From positions 1 to 40,320 of the IMG/VR virus record IMGVR_UViG_3300037070_001537: DNA of 40,320 bases, one strand, 5' to 3'. Made by a program: the position numbers and the translations under genes. Origin of the DNA: a virus. Shown here piece by piece: positions 23,573 to 31,178 of the stretch. The first letter of the stretch is position 1. Each line of letters begins with the position of its first letter. The notes under the pieces were generated by a model, which saw only the letters and a program-made list of their open reading frames with translations, was not told the DNA's origin and did no database searches.

Positions 23573-25618
23573 ATGGGGCGAGTGTTTAATCGAGCACAGC
23601 GAGTTGCTTTGCTATGTCTGGCTGGCGGGCGTTGCAGGGAATGCGGAAAAGAAATCGAAGATGAGTTTCACGCAGACCACGTGATTCCGTGGTCAAAAGA
23701 AGGCGCGACCGATGTGATGAACGGTCGCGCAGTCTGTCCAACATGTAATCTAAAGAAAGGTAGCAAAATAATGGTAGCAGAGGCATTTCAAAAGATCCAG
23801 GTCGAACTTCGAAACTGGCAAGAGCGAGGGAAGAGGAGCGTTCTTGAATTATTTTCCAGAGATAAATCCACGGCTCTCGTTGCCGCAACAATGGCAGCTG
23901 GCAAGACATCATTGGGAGTTGCGATAGCGGCAGAACTTCTACAGGGAAATGTTCGTCGAGTGATAGTCGTCACAACGAGCAGGAATCTTCAAAAATCGTG
24001 GATTGAATGGGCAGATAGATTTGGCATTGACCTACTGCGGACGTTCGATCCGAAGAAAGGCATTCCATCTGATTGTCACGGTGTGGTTATCACGTATGCG
24101 CGGCTTTGTACTTACTATCAAGAGCAGATGACATCTTTTTCTGAATACTTGAAAGGCTACGCAACAGAGGCGCAAACGCTCGTCATTTTAGATGAACCTC
24201 ACCACCTATCGAAGAGCGATGAAGCTGGCTGGGGAGATAACGCGAAAAGAGCTTTTGAGTTTGCTCGATATCGCCTTCTCTTGACGGGGACTCCCTGGCG
24301 ATCAGATCGCACAGCTATTCCATTTGTCACATACGAAGACGTGGCGGGTATTGGTGAGGTCGTACATGCTGATTTTAATTACTCGTATACTGACGGCCTC
24401 GTAGACAAGATAGTACGAAGAGTCAATTTCCCTCTAATTGACAGTGCGACAAGTTTCAGTCGCAACAAGCGCGTATACAGTTCCGAAATGCTCGAACAGG
24501 TGCCCAAGTATCTCGAATCTGATGCTGTCAGGACTGCGTTGGATCCCGAGGTTTCTGAATGGCTGCCTACAGCAATGCGAGAAGCGCACGACGAATTATT
24601 GGAGATGCGTAAAACAGACCCACGCGCAGCAGGGTTGCTTGTTGTTTCGGACACAAAAGACATGGACAACATAGTTGCGATGGTGCGTACACAAACAGGA
24701 TGCGAGCCAGTCGTAGTCCACTCCAATTTGGAGAGAGTTGATTTGGAGAGAGTTGATACTGACAAGTTGATAGATAAGTTTCGTCTTTCAGATGCGCCCT
24801 GGATTATCGCAGTACAAATGATCTCTGAAGGTGTCGATATCCCACGATTGAGGGTGGGTGTGTATGGGACAAATATACGTACACGGCTAGCTTTTCGGCA
24901 GTTTGTTGGAAGATTCCTGCGAGTGATTGGTGATCGCTACTACGACTACGCATCGGTCTATGTCTTGCGCACTGGTCATATGATTGAGTACGTCAAAGAG
25001 TTCGAGTCGGAAGTTTACGAAGCCTTAAGGAAAGAAGCTGATGAGTGTATTTGCGCGTGCGGTTGTTACAACGGGCCGAAGTGCCGATGTGGCTGTCAGA
25101 AAGAAGAGGCTATCGCAGGCTGTAATTGTGGGAAGGGGGAAGGAGGAGATGATTCGGTATTTTTTGCTCTTTCAGGTTCAGGAGATAGGCGCGAAACAGT
25201 TCAATCAGGATTGTTCTATCCAGAATACGAGATGGAAGAGGCAAAAGAACTCAAGAAGAATGTGCCGCGCTATGCAGACTGGTCCTTAACTGATATTGCT
25301 GAAGTAAGCCGTATTCATCGCGGGTTAACTAATAATCAAGCGACAACTACAACACAGCCCAGACCTGCTCAGCAAACACAGACAAAGGAACGTCGCAGAG
25401 AAATACAAATAAATCGACTGGCGTTGAAAGTCAGGCAAGCCGTATTAATCAAAGTAAAGGCAATTGAAAGGGAAGAACCCGCATCGGGGCGAGATTACAG
25501 CCGCATACACAAGAGAGTCAATAAGATGGTGGGCGCTGATTCAAGCCATTCAATGACTGAAGAGCAATTGAAGCAAGCAACAACACTTGTTGTCGAACAC
25601 TTCGAGGACTTGTGGTAA
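23573..25618 (+). CDS. HNH nuclease-SF2 helicase fusion with Cys-rich cluster
   Basis: The protein is 681 aa. Residues 21-63 form an HNH zinc module (CRECG, FHADHVIPWS, N50, CPTCNLKKG). The helicase follows: Walker A MAAGKTS (107-113), a DEPH box (207-210), motif III LTGTPWRSD (237-245), and SEGVDIP plus RQFVGRFLR (motifs V/VI, about 419-447). A cluster of C-x-C pairs (CICACGCY, CRCGCQ, GCNCGKG) lies near 490-520. The C-terminal ~150 residues are charged and unrecognised. Together the parts suggest a DNA- or RNA-translocating nuclease. Base composition is lower in G+C than in neighbouring genes (a 60-nt sample at 24001-24060 is 29/60 GC, versus 37/60 at 21841-21900). It may be acquired cargo or defence. 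Confidence 0.8.
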   Translation: MGRVFNRAQRVALLCLAGGRCRECGKEIEDEFHADHVIPWSKEGATDVMNGRAVCPTCNLKKGSKIMVAEAFQKIQVELRNWQERGKRSVLELFSRDKSTALVAATMAAGKTSLGVAIAAELLQGNVRRVIVVTTSRNLQKSWIEWADRFGIDLLRTFDPKKGIPSDCHGVVITYARLCTYYQEQMTSFSEYLKGYATEAQTLVILDEPHHLSKSDEAGWGDNAKRAFEFARYRLLLTGTPWRSDRTAIPFVTYEDVAGIGEVVHADFNYSYTDGLVDKIVRRVNFPLIDSATSFSRNKRVYSSEMLEQVPKYLESDAVRTALDPEVSEWLPTAMREAHDELLEMRKTDPRAAGLLVVSDTKDMDNIVAMVRTQTGCEPVVVHSNLERVDLERVDTDKLIDKFRLSDAPWIIAVQMISEGVDIPRLRVGVYGTNIRTRLAFRQFVGRFLRVIGDRYYDYASVYVLRTGHMIEYVKEFESEVYEALRKEADECICACGCYNGPKCRCGCQKEEAIAGCNCGKGEGGDDSVFFALSGSGDRRETVQSGLFYPEYEMEEAKELKKNVPRYADWSLTDIAEVSRIHRGLTNNQATTTTQPRPAQQTQTKERRREIQINRLALKVRQAVLIKVKAIEREEPASGRDYSRIHKRVNKMVGADSSHSMTEEQLKQATTLVVEHFEDLW

Positions 25619-26229
25619 TGAAAGCGGCACTTGAAGAAAATCGCGATGTGTTGAATGGGCAGCTCGTAAGAGATGTTCAGCAGACTTTACGAGATGCCAA
25701 CTGGAATCTCGGTGATCTTCCGAAGTTCCTGAAGAACATTATCGAACTCGGTGCCTGGAAGCATCGCGTACTTCCAAATCCGCTTCCAGGTGAAGGCTAC
25801 ATAGAGTTCGAATCATTCACTGAGTTTGTCACCGAGCCGCTACTCAGAGGACTCGGCACTACAGTTAAGCATCTGCAGAACATTTGCAGGGACGACAAAG
25901 AAGCGTTACTACTTATTGATCAGGCAATACGGAACCCAAATGGACGGCCGCCTAAGAAAGAAACCTTGCACAATGTACAAGGTTCTTTGGCTCCCACTGG
26001 AAATACCCATTCAGCTGCCCTTCGTCGTTTGCACAAATCCCGCCCTGATCTACTTTCGAAGGTTTTGAAGGGTGAGCTTAGTAGTAATTCTGCAATGATC
26101 GAAGCGGGATTCAGGCAAAAGAGTCTCAATGTGCCTCTCGATCCTGAGAAGGCAGCAGCAGCCATCAAGCGCCATTTCAACGAAGAACAAATTGCCAAAC
26201 TTATCGCTCTGCTCCTGGGAGCCAATTAA
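25612..26229 (+). CDS. Partner protein of the HNH-helicase, unknown family
   Basis: This 205-aa protein overlaps the helicase stop. ATG 25618, overlapping the TAA, is the likely true start (the 25612 GTG adds two residues). The C-terminal half carries GNTHSAALRRLHKSRPDLL...VLKGELSSNSAMIEAGFR, a repeat-like helical motif seen in phage and plasmid replication or partition-associated proteins and reminiscent of DNA-binding adaptors. The N-terminal half (TLRDANWNLGDLPKFLKNII) is unrecognised. Tight coupling suggests it works with the helicase. Confidence 0.6.
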   Translation: MVMKAALEENRDVLNGQLVRDVQQTLRDANWNLGDLPKFLKNIIELGAWKHRVLPNPLPGEGYIEFESFTEFVTEPLLRGLGTTVKHLQNICRDDKEALLLIDQAIRNPNGRPPKKETLHNVQGSLAPTGNTHSAALRRLHKSRPDLLSKVLKGELSSNSAMIEAGFRQKSLNVPLDPEKAAAAIKRHFNEEQIAKLIALLLGAN

Positions 26230-26258
26230 TCACCCCTCACGCACCTTAATGAGATTTT

Positions 26259-26972
26259 GTGCCAGGAAAACAGCCGGCATTTTTGTTTTTCACGGGCGAC
26301 TGGATGAAAGATCCCAACCTCTCTAAATGCTCTGCCGCAACACGCGGAATATGGATGGATCTTCTATGCGCCATGCACGAGAACGGACGCACCGGAATCA
26401 TCACCGGAACGATCAAGGAGCTCGCCCAAATGTGTCGATGTTCTGAGCAGGAGATGCGTTACACCATCGTTACATTGCAAAGTAACGAGGTCGCGGAAAT
26501 CCGAAAGCGTAACGCTCCGTCACATAAAGTTACGGTGGTAAATCGAAGGATGAATCGCGAGCATAAAGTGCGTGAAGCCACGAAGTTACGGGCACAGAAG
26601 CATCGCGCAAAATCGCACCGTAACGCAGGTGGTAACGCCGATGTAACATCTAGTTCTTCATGTTCAGAAGAACTAGTACTAGTAAGTAGAGAAATAAGTA
26701 GTAGTAGTAGTGTTAGTTCTTCACCCTCGACTGACAAACTTTTTTCAGAAGAATTCTTAAATCAAATCCAGGCCGATCCGGTGTCTGCGGGACTCGACGT
26801 CCGGCAGGTTCTCAAGAAGTTCAAGGGCTGGGTTTCCGAGCACGGCGGTGATGGCGATGAGCGACACTTCATTCGATGGCTCAAACGAGAAAGGCGAGAC
26901 AATGGCAGCGACGACAGGGGAAGCGCCGAGCAGATCGCGCGCGTTGCCCGAAATCTTAGCGGGAATAATTAG
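26259..26972 (+). CDS. Replication initiator / replisome organizer
   Basis: This 237-aa protein starts at GTG 26259. Residues 8-80 (FLFFTGDWMKDPNLSKCSAATRG..., IKELAQMCRCSEQEMRYTI) match the winged-helix N-terminal domain of phage replisome organizers. A basic linker and then a Ser-rich, low-complexity linker (about residues 130-155) follow, and a C-terminal helical region (VRQVLKKFKGWVSE...FIRWLKRER) that may recruit host helicase. The gene encloses the repeat cluster at 26458-26676, so, as with lambda O, the initiator probably binds an origin inside its own gene. Confidence 0.7.
   Translation: MPGKQPAFLFFTGDWMKDPNLSKCSAATRGIWMDLLCAMHENGRTGIITGTIKELAQMCRCSEQEMRYTIVTLQSNEVAEIRKRNAPSHKVTVVNRRMNREHKVREATKLRAQKHRAKSHRNAGGNADVTSSSSCSEELVLVSREISSSSSVSSSPSTDKLFSEEFLNQIQADPVSAGLDVRQVLKKFKGWVSEHGGDGDERHFIRWLKRERRDNGSDDRGSAEQIARVARNLSGNN
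26458..26676. repeat. Probable origin: nine GTTAC/GTAAC iterons plus hairpin
   Basis: Nine GTTAC or GTAAC pentamers start at 26458, 26469, 26482, 26509, 26529, 26585, 26620, 26632 and 26643. Six extend to CGTTAC in the same relative orientation. They fall in different codon phases, so they are not explained by repeated amino acids. They are followed by a perfect 10-bp inverted repeat (CTAGTTCTTC at 26650-26659, GAAGAACTAG at 26667-26676, loop of 7), an AGT-repeat tract and an AT-rich stretch to about 26770. This is the layout of an iteron origin embedded in an initiator gene. Confidence 0.65.
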
Positions 26973-27411
26973 CGCAGCCCGGCGCCGGGCTGGTGTCGCA
27001 GCTCTAAGCGACGCGGCACTCGCTGAAGAGATTCGCGACTGGCAGCGGATACTTGCACCGATACCAGCGGATCGCCTGGAAGAATGCGAGCTACGAGCGG
27101 TTCGAACTCGAAGCGTCAAGGCGCTTTTGCAGCCGCAGGAACTTCTCGCAGCGTGGGCAGAGATTCGTGAAGCAGATCGCGCGAAGCGGCCACCGAGCGT
27201 CGAAGCGCGATCAGAAGCGGATCAATGCGCTTTCTGTGGCGGGTTTGGCTGGCAGACATTCGCGTATCGTGGCGAAGCAGGGAACGAAAACACGGCGGCG
27301 CGTCCTTGCGCGTGCAAGGCTACGCCAATGGAGATTCGATCACTCGAGCCATTGCGCGAACCGGAGTGGCAAAGGCGCAAGCATTCGGCGATATGGGAGC
27401 GCGTGACGTGA
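26902..27411 (+). CDS. Zinc-ribbon protein downstream of the replication initiator
   Basis: This 169-aa protein has its start placed at ATG 26902 because AAGGCGAG precedes it (an upstream ATG at 26848 is also open). It overlaps the initiator by about 70 nt. After a helical region (IRDWQRILAPIPADRLEECEL) comes CAFCGGFGWQTF with a later CACK, a DnaJ-like four-cysteine zinc module. No P-loop is seen, so it is not a typical helicase loader. A replication accessory role is inferred from position. Confidence 0.55.
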   Translation: MAATTGEAPSRSRALPEILAGIISAARRRAGVAALSDAALAEEIRDWQRILAPIPADRLEECELRAVRTRSVKALLQPQELLAAWAEIREADRAKRPPSVEARSEADQCAFCGGFGWQTFAYRGEAGNENTAARPCACKATPMEIRSLEPLREPEWQRRKHSAIWERVT

Positions 27412-27587
27412 TGACACCTGAAGCGCAGTTCTACGAAGCGGCTGCGAAGATCGAAGCATACGAGACTGCGCTTCGCGAGATTGTGCGATTGCTCGATATG
27501 CGCAGATCTTCCGACGTGGAACGCGCAAGGGCTGTCGCAGAAAAAGCATTGCAAGGTACGCGTTATGATCGAAGCTCCGCAGTTTGA
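27411..27587 (+). CDS. Small helical protein
   Basis: This 58-aa frame starts at ATG 27411 overlapping the preceding TGA (TGATG). Its sequence (MTPEAQFYEAAAKIEAYETA...) is predicted helical. It overlaps the next gene by 23 nt. Its function is unknown. Confidence 0.5.
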   Translation: MTPEAQFYEAAAKIEAYETALREIVRLLDMRRSSDVERARAVAEKALQGTRYDRSSAV

Positions 27588-27786
27588 TCCAAAGACTCCG
27601 GTGTATGGAATCTTCGAATGCTGGAAATGTCACGCCACGCGACCGATACTTTCACCGCGCTACTTACGCAAGGGCGGCGATCGCGTTTACTATTGCCGCG
27701 TGTGTCGCGCACAGAGCAATGTGAGGTGGCTTGATGCACCGATTACGTTCAAAGCCTGGCTCAAGCAGGCAAAGGAGGCAAAATGA
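27565..27786 (+). CDS. Small zinc-ribbon protein
   Basis: This 73-aa protein starts at ATG 27565. It has ECWKCHATRP and YYCRVCRAQS, two C-x2-C knuckles forming a zinc ribbon. It resembles small nucleic-acid-binding phage proteins. The stop overlaps the next ATG. Its function is unknown. Confidence 0.55.
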   Translation: MIEAPQFDPKTPVYGIFECWKCHATRPILSPRYLRKGGDRVYYCRVCRAQSNVRWLDAPITFKAWLKQAKEAK

Positions 27787-27944
27787 TGGCAACTGCAATT
27801 ATCCCGTTCGTGTTTGCGATTGTCGGTGCGTTAGCTTACGCGCTTAGTGCTAATCCGAAGATTCAGGAATTGGGACGCTTGCTATTCGCGGCGGGTGTAT
27901 TCGCGCTCGCATTTGCGTTGAGTAATTACAAGTTTTCACTATGA
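27783..27944 (+). CDS. Two-TM small membrane protein, holin candidate
   Basis: This 53-aa frame (MMATAIIPFVFAIVGALAYA...) has two hydrophobic segments (about 5-20 and 32-48) separated by LSANPKIQELGR. That loop is conserved in many phage small membrane proteins. Both ends overlap neighbours by four bases. It lies two genes upstream of the endolysin, so it could be the holin, but location and topology are the only evidence. Confidence 0.55.
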   Translation: MMATAIIPFVFAIVGALAYALSANPKIQELGRLLFAAGVFALAFALSNYKFSL

Positions 27945-28243
27945 GCGAACCAACGATTGACGAAATGCTGGCCTACCTCAACAGGCATACAGGCGAGTAT
28001 GGGTGGGATCAAATCAGGGCCGCGATTATCGCCATTCTCGAACAGCACCGTGATCTTGAAGCTGCGGGATATGTATTTCACCCTGCGCCTATAGGCGTAA
28101 TCATTATCCCGAAAGAACCGACCGTTGGAATTATCCGCGCATTCGTGGAGCGGGTGGGGAAGCGGTGGGGCACAACGCAGTTAATGTATCAAAATGCCGT
28201 TAAGGAAGAACTCGCCGCGATGGAAGCTGAGGTAAAGGAATGA
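27941..28243 (+). CDS. Hypothetical protein with EPTIDEML motif
   Basis: This 100-aa protein begins MSEPTIDEMLAYLNRHTGEY. The segment EPTIDEML...AAIIAILEQHRDLE is paralogous to EPSIDDCL...IRHILEMHLEME in the protein at 28806. It is mostly helical. It overlaps both neighbours by four bases. No function is recognised. Confidence 0.55.
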   Translation: MSEPTIDEMLAYLNRHTGEYGWDQIRAAIIAILEQHRDLEAAGYVFHPAPIGVIIIPKEPTVGIIRAFVERVGKRWGTTQLMYQNAVKEELAAMEAEVKE

Positions 28244-28809
28244 GTGAATCAAAATGCAATCGCAACATCATCCGCCGATTGAGACGCATCGAAAAACTCC
28301 TTCGGCGAATCGACGACAAGACATCGAGCGCCATACCGCCTTCCGACGCGCCTGATTGCGTTGACGCTGCCGGTATTGCGTTCATTACCGAGTGCGAAGG
28401 GTGCGAACTCGATCCGTATTACGACAGCGCAGGATACTTGACCGTTGGTGTTGGTCATCTGCTCGATGGACCCGACGATCCGTACAATCGCACGATTACG
28501 CAGAATGAATCCGATATGCTGCTCGAAGGTGACTTGCTCGAGACGGAAGAGTGCATGGACGCTCACGTGAAAGTGCCGGTGAATCAGAATGAGTACAACG
28601 CAATGTGCTCGCTCGCGTTCAACATTGGCGTGTATGCATTCGCGGATTCAACGCTGTTGCGATTGCTGAACGAAGGCGAAGCGAGAACCGTTGTCGCCGA
28701 TCAGTTCCTTGTGTGGAATAAGATCACGGTGGATGGGGAGAAGGTCGTGAGCGAGGGATTAGCGAATCGTCGCGAGAAGGAACGCGCATTGTTTTTGGAG
28801 GAAGTATGA
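28240..28809 (+). CDS. Endolysin, GH24 T4-type lysozyme
   Basis: The 189-aa protein has the phage lysozyme catalytic set: E53 (TECEGCELDPYYD), D62 (YYDSAG) and T68 (YLTVGVGH), about residues 50-73. Conserved NQNEYNAMCSLAFNIG and a C-terminal GLANRREKERALFLEE follow. It hydrolyses peptidoglycan during lysis. The N-terminal ~35 residues are a basic helical extension (IIRRLRRIEKLLRRID) rather than a signal peptide, so release probably needs a holin. Confidence 0.9.
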   Translation: MSESKCNRNIIRRLRRIEKLLRRIDDKTSSAIPPSDAPDCVDAAGIAFITECEGCELDPYYDSAGYLTVGVGHLLDGPDDPYNRTITQNESDMLLEGDLLETEECMDAHVKVPVNQNEYNAMCSLAFNIGVYAFADSTLLRLLNEGEARTVVADQFLVWNKITVDGEKVVSEGLANRREKERALFLEEV

Positions 28810-29132
28810 GCCAGCCACTAACGGTCGATGAAATGCTGAACTCTATGCTTCTCGATATGTACGATTGCAGTGTGGCGAATGCTTCACTATCCGCGAGCGA
28901 TCAGCGATCACTTGCAGTCCACATCGCGAATCGAATTGGCCGGTTAAGAGCCACGATGACAGGCTTCGCAGAGCCGTCTATCGACGATTGTCTGAGGTGG
29001 CTTGCCGCAATGAAATCCGAGTGGATTGCACAAGCTGGCGTGCCATCACCGGAAGCTGACTTGATTCGGCACATTCTCGAAATGCATCTCGAAATGGAGA
29101 AGTATGAGTCTCCCGCGAAGCATACACACTGA
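28806..29132 (+). CDS. Hypothetical protein downstream of endolysin
   Basis: This 108-aa protein (MSQPLTVDEMLNSMLLDMYD...) is mostly helical. The C-terminal half repeats the EPSIDD...ILEMH motif of the 27941 gene, suggesting an old duplication around the endolysin. It overlaps the following nuclease gene by 29 nt. Confidence 0.5.
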   Translation: MSQPLTVDEMLNSMLLDMYDCSVANASLSASDQRSLAVHIANRIGRLRATMTGFAEPSIDDCLRWLAAMKSEWIAQAGVPSPEADLIRHILEMHLEMEKYESPAKHTH

Positions 29133-29580
29133 CACCCGCGTTGGTCACGTTATCCAGACGCGCTATGCGAACCGCTTCTTTCGTTCGCGTACTGAAGCGC
29201 GATGGGCGTGTTTCTTTCAGCATCTCGGCGTCACGTGGCACTATGAGCTCGAAGGCTACCGCTTGCGCAGCGGTCCGTACCTTCCTGACTTCTGGATTGA
29301 AGAATGGCGCGCGTGGTTTGAAGTGAAACCAGTAACCGAACGGCAGAATGCAAACTCACTCACCTGGCTGATGCAGGACTTGCGTCGTGCCACTGGAGCT
29401 CGTCAGGCGTATGTCTGTTTTGGTGCACCAGATCTCATCCGAGGATCAATGATCGTCAATGATTGCTGTATGTTTACGCACGTTGATGTGCTTGGACCAA
29501 CGCATCGCGCGCCGGAAGATGGCGTAGCTTACGAAGCGTATCGAAGGGCGATGGAAGAAAGATTCGAGCATCGCGTATGA
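29104..29580 (+). CDS. PD-(D/E)XK-type nuclease-like protein
   Basis: This 158-aa protein has RSRTEARWACFFQHLGV (with the conserved Glu at about residue 31), then YLPDFWI and WFEVKPV (D-x(n)-E-x-K, about residues 60-76). These are the elements of a PD-(D/E)XK nuclease fold and match a widespread phage family. It lies immediately upstream of the terminase and may act in packaging or recombination. It overlaps TerS by four bases. Confidence 0.65.
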   Translation: MSLPRSIHTDTRVGHVIQTRYANRFFRSRTEARWACFFQHLGVTWHYELEGYRLRSGPYLPDFWIEEWRAWFEVKPVTERQNANSLTWLMQDLRRATGARQAYVCFGAPDLIRGSMIVNDCCMFTHVDVLGPTHRAPEDGVAYEAYRRAMEERFEHRV

Positions 29581-30044
29581 GTCAAAGCGAAGGCAGAATC
29601 GGGGCGGGATTTGAATGGACTCCGAGTCGATCGGCGGCGGCAATTGAGATCGCGCAAGGCAAAACTAAAGCTGAAGTTGCGCTCTTGGTTGGTGTTAATG
29701 AGCGCACACTTTTCAAGTGGTTGGCGTGCCCGGAATTTAGCGCCGAAGTCGATCGGCTCTCGCTGATGATTGGGATCGCAAGCCGCGCGGAGCGATTGCG
29801 TTTGGTGAGTCGCGTGGTTCGCGAGAAGATTCGCGGCGAATCAGTCGAGACGGAGAGGGATATTCTCGACTGGCTCAAGTTTGCACAAAGTGAAACCGAT
29901 GGCATTAAACTCAATCTCGTTGCCGCCGTCGCTAAGGCGGCCGGAGCTATGGCCGGAACTGGACCAGATGGAATGGATCGAGACGCTGCGGCCGCAGACG
30001 GGCTGCTCGACGATCTCGCTTCTTCCGCACCAGGTACCACCTGA
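29577..30044 (+). CDS. Terminase small subunit (putative)
   Basis: This 155-aa protein has an N-terminal helix-turn-helix (AAIEIAQGKTKAEVALLVGVNERTLFKWL, about residues 21-50), as in TerS proteins that recognise cos or pac. The rest is helical with an Ala-rich end. It overlaps the terminase large subunit by about 146 nt, which is unusually long. Position immediately before TerL supports the call. Confidence 0.65.
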   Translation: MSQSEGRIGAGFEWTPSRSAAAIEIAQGKTKAEVALLVGVNERTLFKWLACPEFSAEVDRLSLMIGIASRAERLRLVSRVVREKIRGESVETERDILDWLKFAQSETDGIKLNLVAAVAKAAGAMAGTGPDGMDRDAAAADGLLDDLASSAPGTT

Positions 30045-31176
30045 AGGCGACTGGCTCTACTGGCTTCTGCTATCCGGTCGAGGCGGCGGTAAGACATTCG
30101 CGTCGGCGAAGTACTTCGACGATTACGCGCGTGAGCATCCAGGTATGCGCGGAGCCATCATCGCGCCAACGCTTGGCGACGCGCGCAAGATATGCGTCGA
30201 AGGTGAAACGGGATTGCTCAGATTCAATCACGCGATAAAGTTTAATCGTTCGTGGGGCGAGCTCGAGTGGCCGAATGAATCGAAGGCGGTGCTCTTCGGC
30301 GCGCATACTCCGGATGACGTTCAGCGATTACGCGGGCCGCAACATGAGCTCGTGTGGTTCGAAGAATTAGCGGCAGCGCGAGCTCTCGATGAATGCTGGC
30401 AGAACATGCGCCTCGGCTTGCGATTGGGTAAGCGACCACATGCCATCGTCTCGACGACGCCGCAGCCGCGAAAAGTACTGAAGGCATTGCTCGCAGATTC
30501 CAATACCGTCGTCACGCGCGCATCGACTGCCGACAATCCGCACTTGCACGAATCTGTTCGAAGTGAACTCTACAAGCTATACGGCGGTACGCGCATCGGG
30601 CGACAGGAGTTGAGCGGCGAGCTTCTCGAAGATGTCGAAGGCGCGTTGTGGAAGCGTGAACTGATCGAAGATTCGCGCGCTGTGAGCGTTCCGGAATTGA
30701 CGCGCGTGGTGGTGTCGGTAGATCCTTCCGCTACCGCCGGCGGTGATGCGTGTGGGATCGTGGTTGCAGGTAGAGCTGGTGATCATGCTTACGTGCTTGA
30801 AGATTTGACACTTCAGGCATCGCCGAATGAATGGGCAAAGCAGGCGATTGCGGCTTATCACAAGTACCACGCGGATCGGCTCGTGGCTGAAACTAACCAG
30901 GGCGGCGAAATGGTGAGGCAAACGATTCACTCGATTGATCCGACGATTGCGTATCGTGGAGTTCATGCGAAGCGTGGGAAGGTGCTGAGGGCGGAACCGA
31001 TTGTTGCGTTGTACGAGCAGGCGCGCGTGCATCACGTTGGGAGCTTCGCTGCGCTCGAGGATGAAATGTGCTCGTGGATACCGGGTGAGGATTCACCGAA
31101 CCGGATTGACGCGCTGGTTCATGGATTCACGGATTTGATGATCACGAAAAAGGTGATTGAAATTACGTTGGTGTGA
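29899..31176 (+). CDS. terL: Terminase large subunit
   Basis: The 425-aa protein has the ATPase motifs SGRGGGKT (Walker A, 59-66) and LVWFEE (Walker B, 151-156), a coupling motif near STTPQP (185-190), and a nuclease domain with D275 (VSVDPSAT), E331 (AETNQG) and D404 (PNRIDALVHG). The true start is uncertain: ATG 29899 or TTG 29881 both lie inside TerS. It pumps DNA into the prohead and cuts the concatemer. Confidence 0.88.
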   Translation: MALNSISLPPSLRRPELWPELDQMEWIETLRPQTGCSTISLLPHQVPPEGDWLYWLLLSGRGGGKTFASAKYFDDYAREHPGMRGAIIAPTLGDARKICVEGETGLLRFNHAIKFNRSWGELEWPNESKAVLFGAHTPDDVQRLRGPQHELVWFEELAAARALDECWQNMRLGLRLGKRPHAIVSTTPQPRKVLKALLADSNTVVTRASTADNPHLHESVRSELYKLYGGTRIGRQELSGELLEDVEGALWKRELIEDSRAVSVPELTRVVVSVDPSATAGGDACGIVVAGRAGDHAYVLEDLTLQASPNEWAKQAIAAYHKYHADRLVAETNQGGEMVRQTIHSIDPTIAYRGVHAKRGKVLRAEPIVALYEQARVHHVGSFAALEDEMCSWIPGEDSPNRIDALVHGFTDLMITKKVIEITLV

Positions 31177-31178
31177 CT

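Noticed and set aside
26650-26676. Intrinsic terminator at the 10-bp hairpin in the initiator gene
   Set aside because: There is no T-run after the stem and it lies mid-gene. It is better explained as part of the origin.
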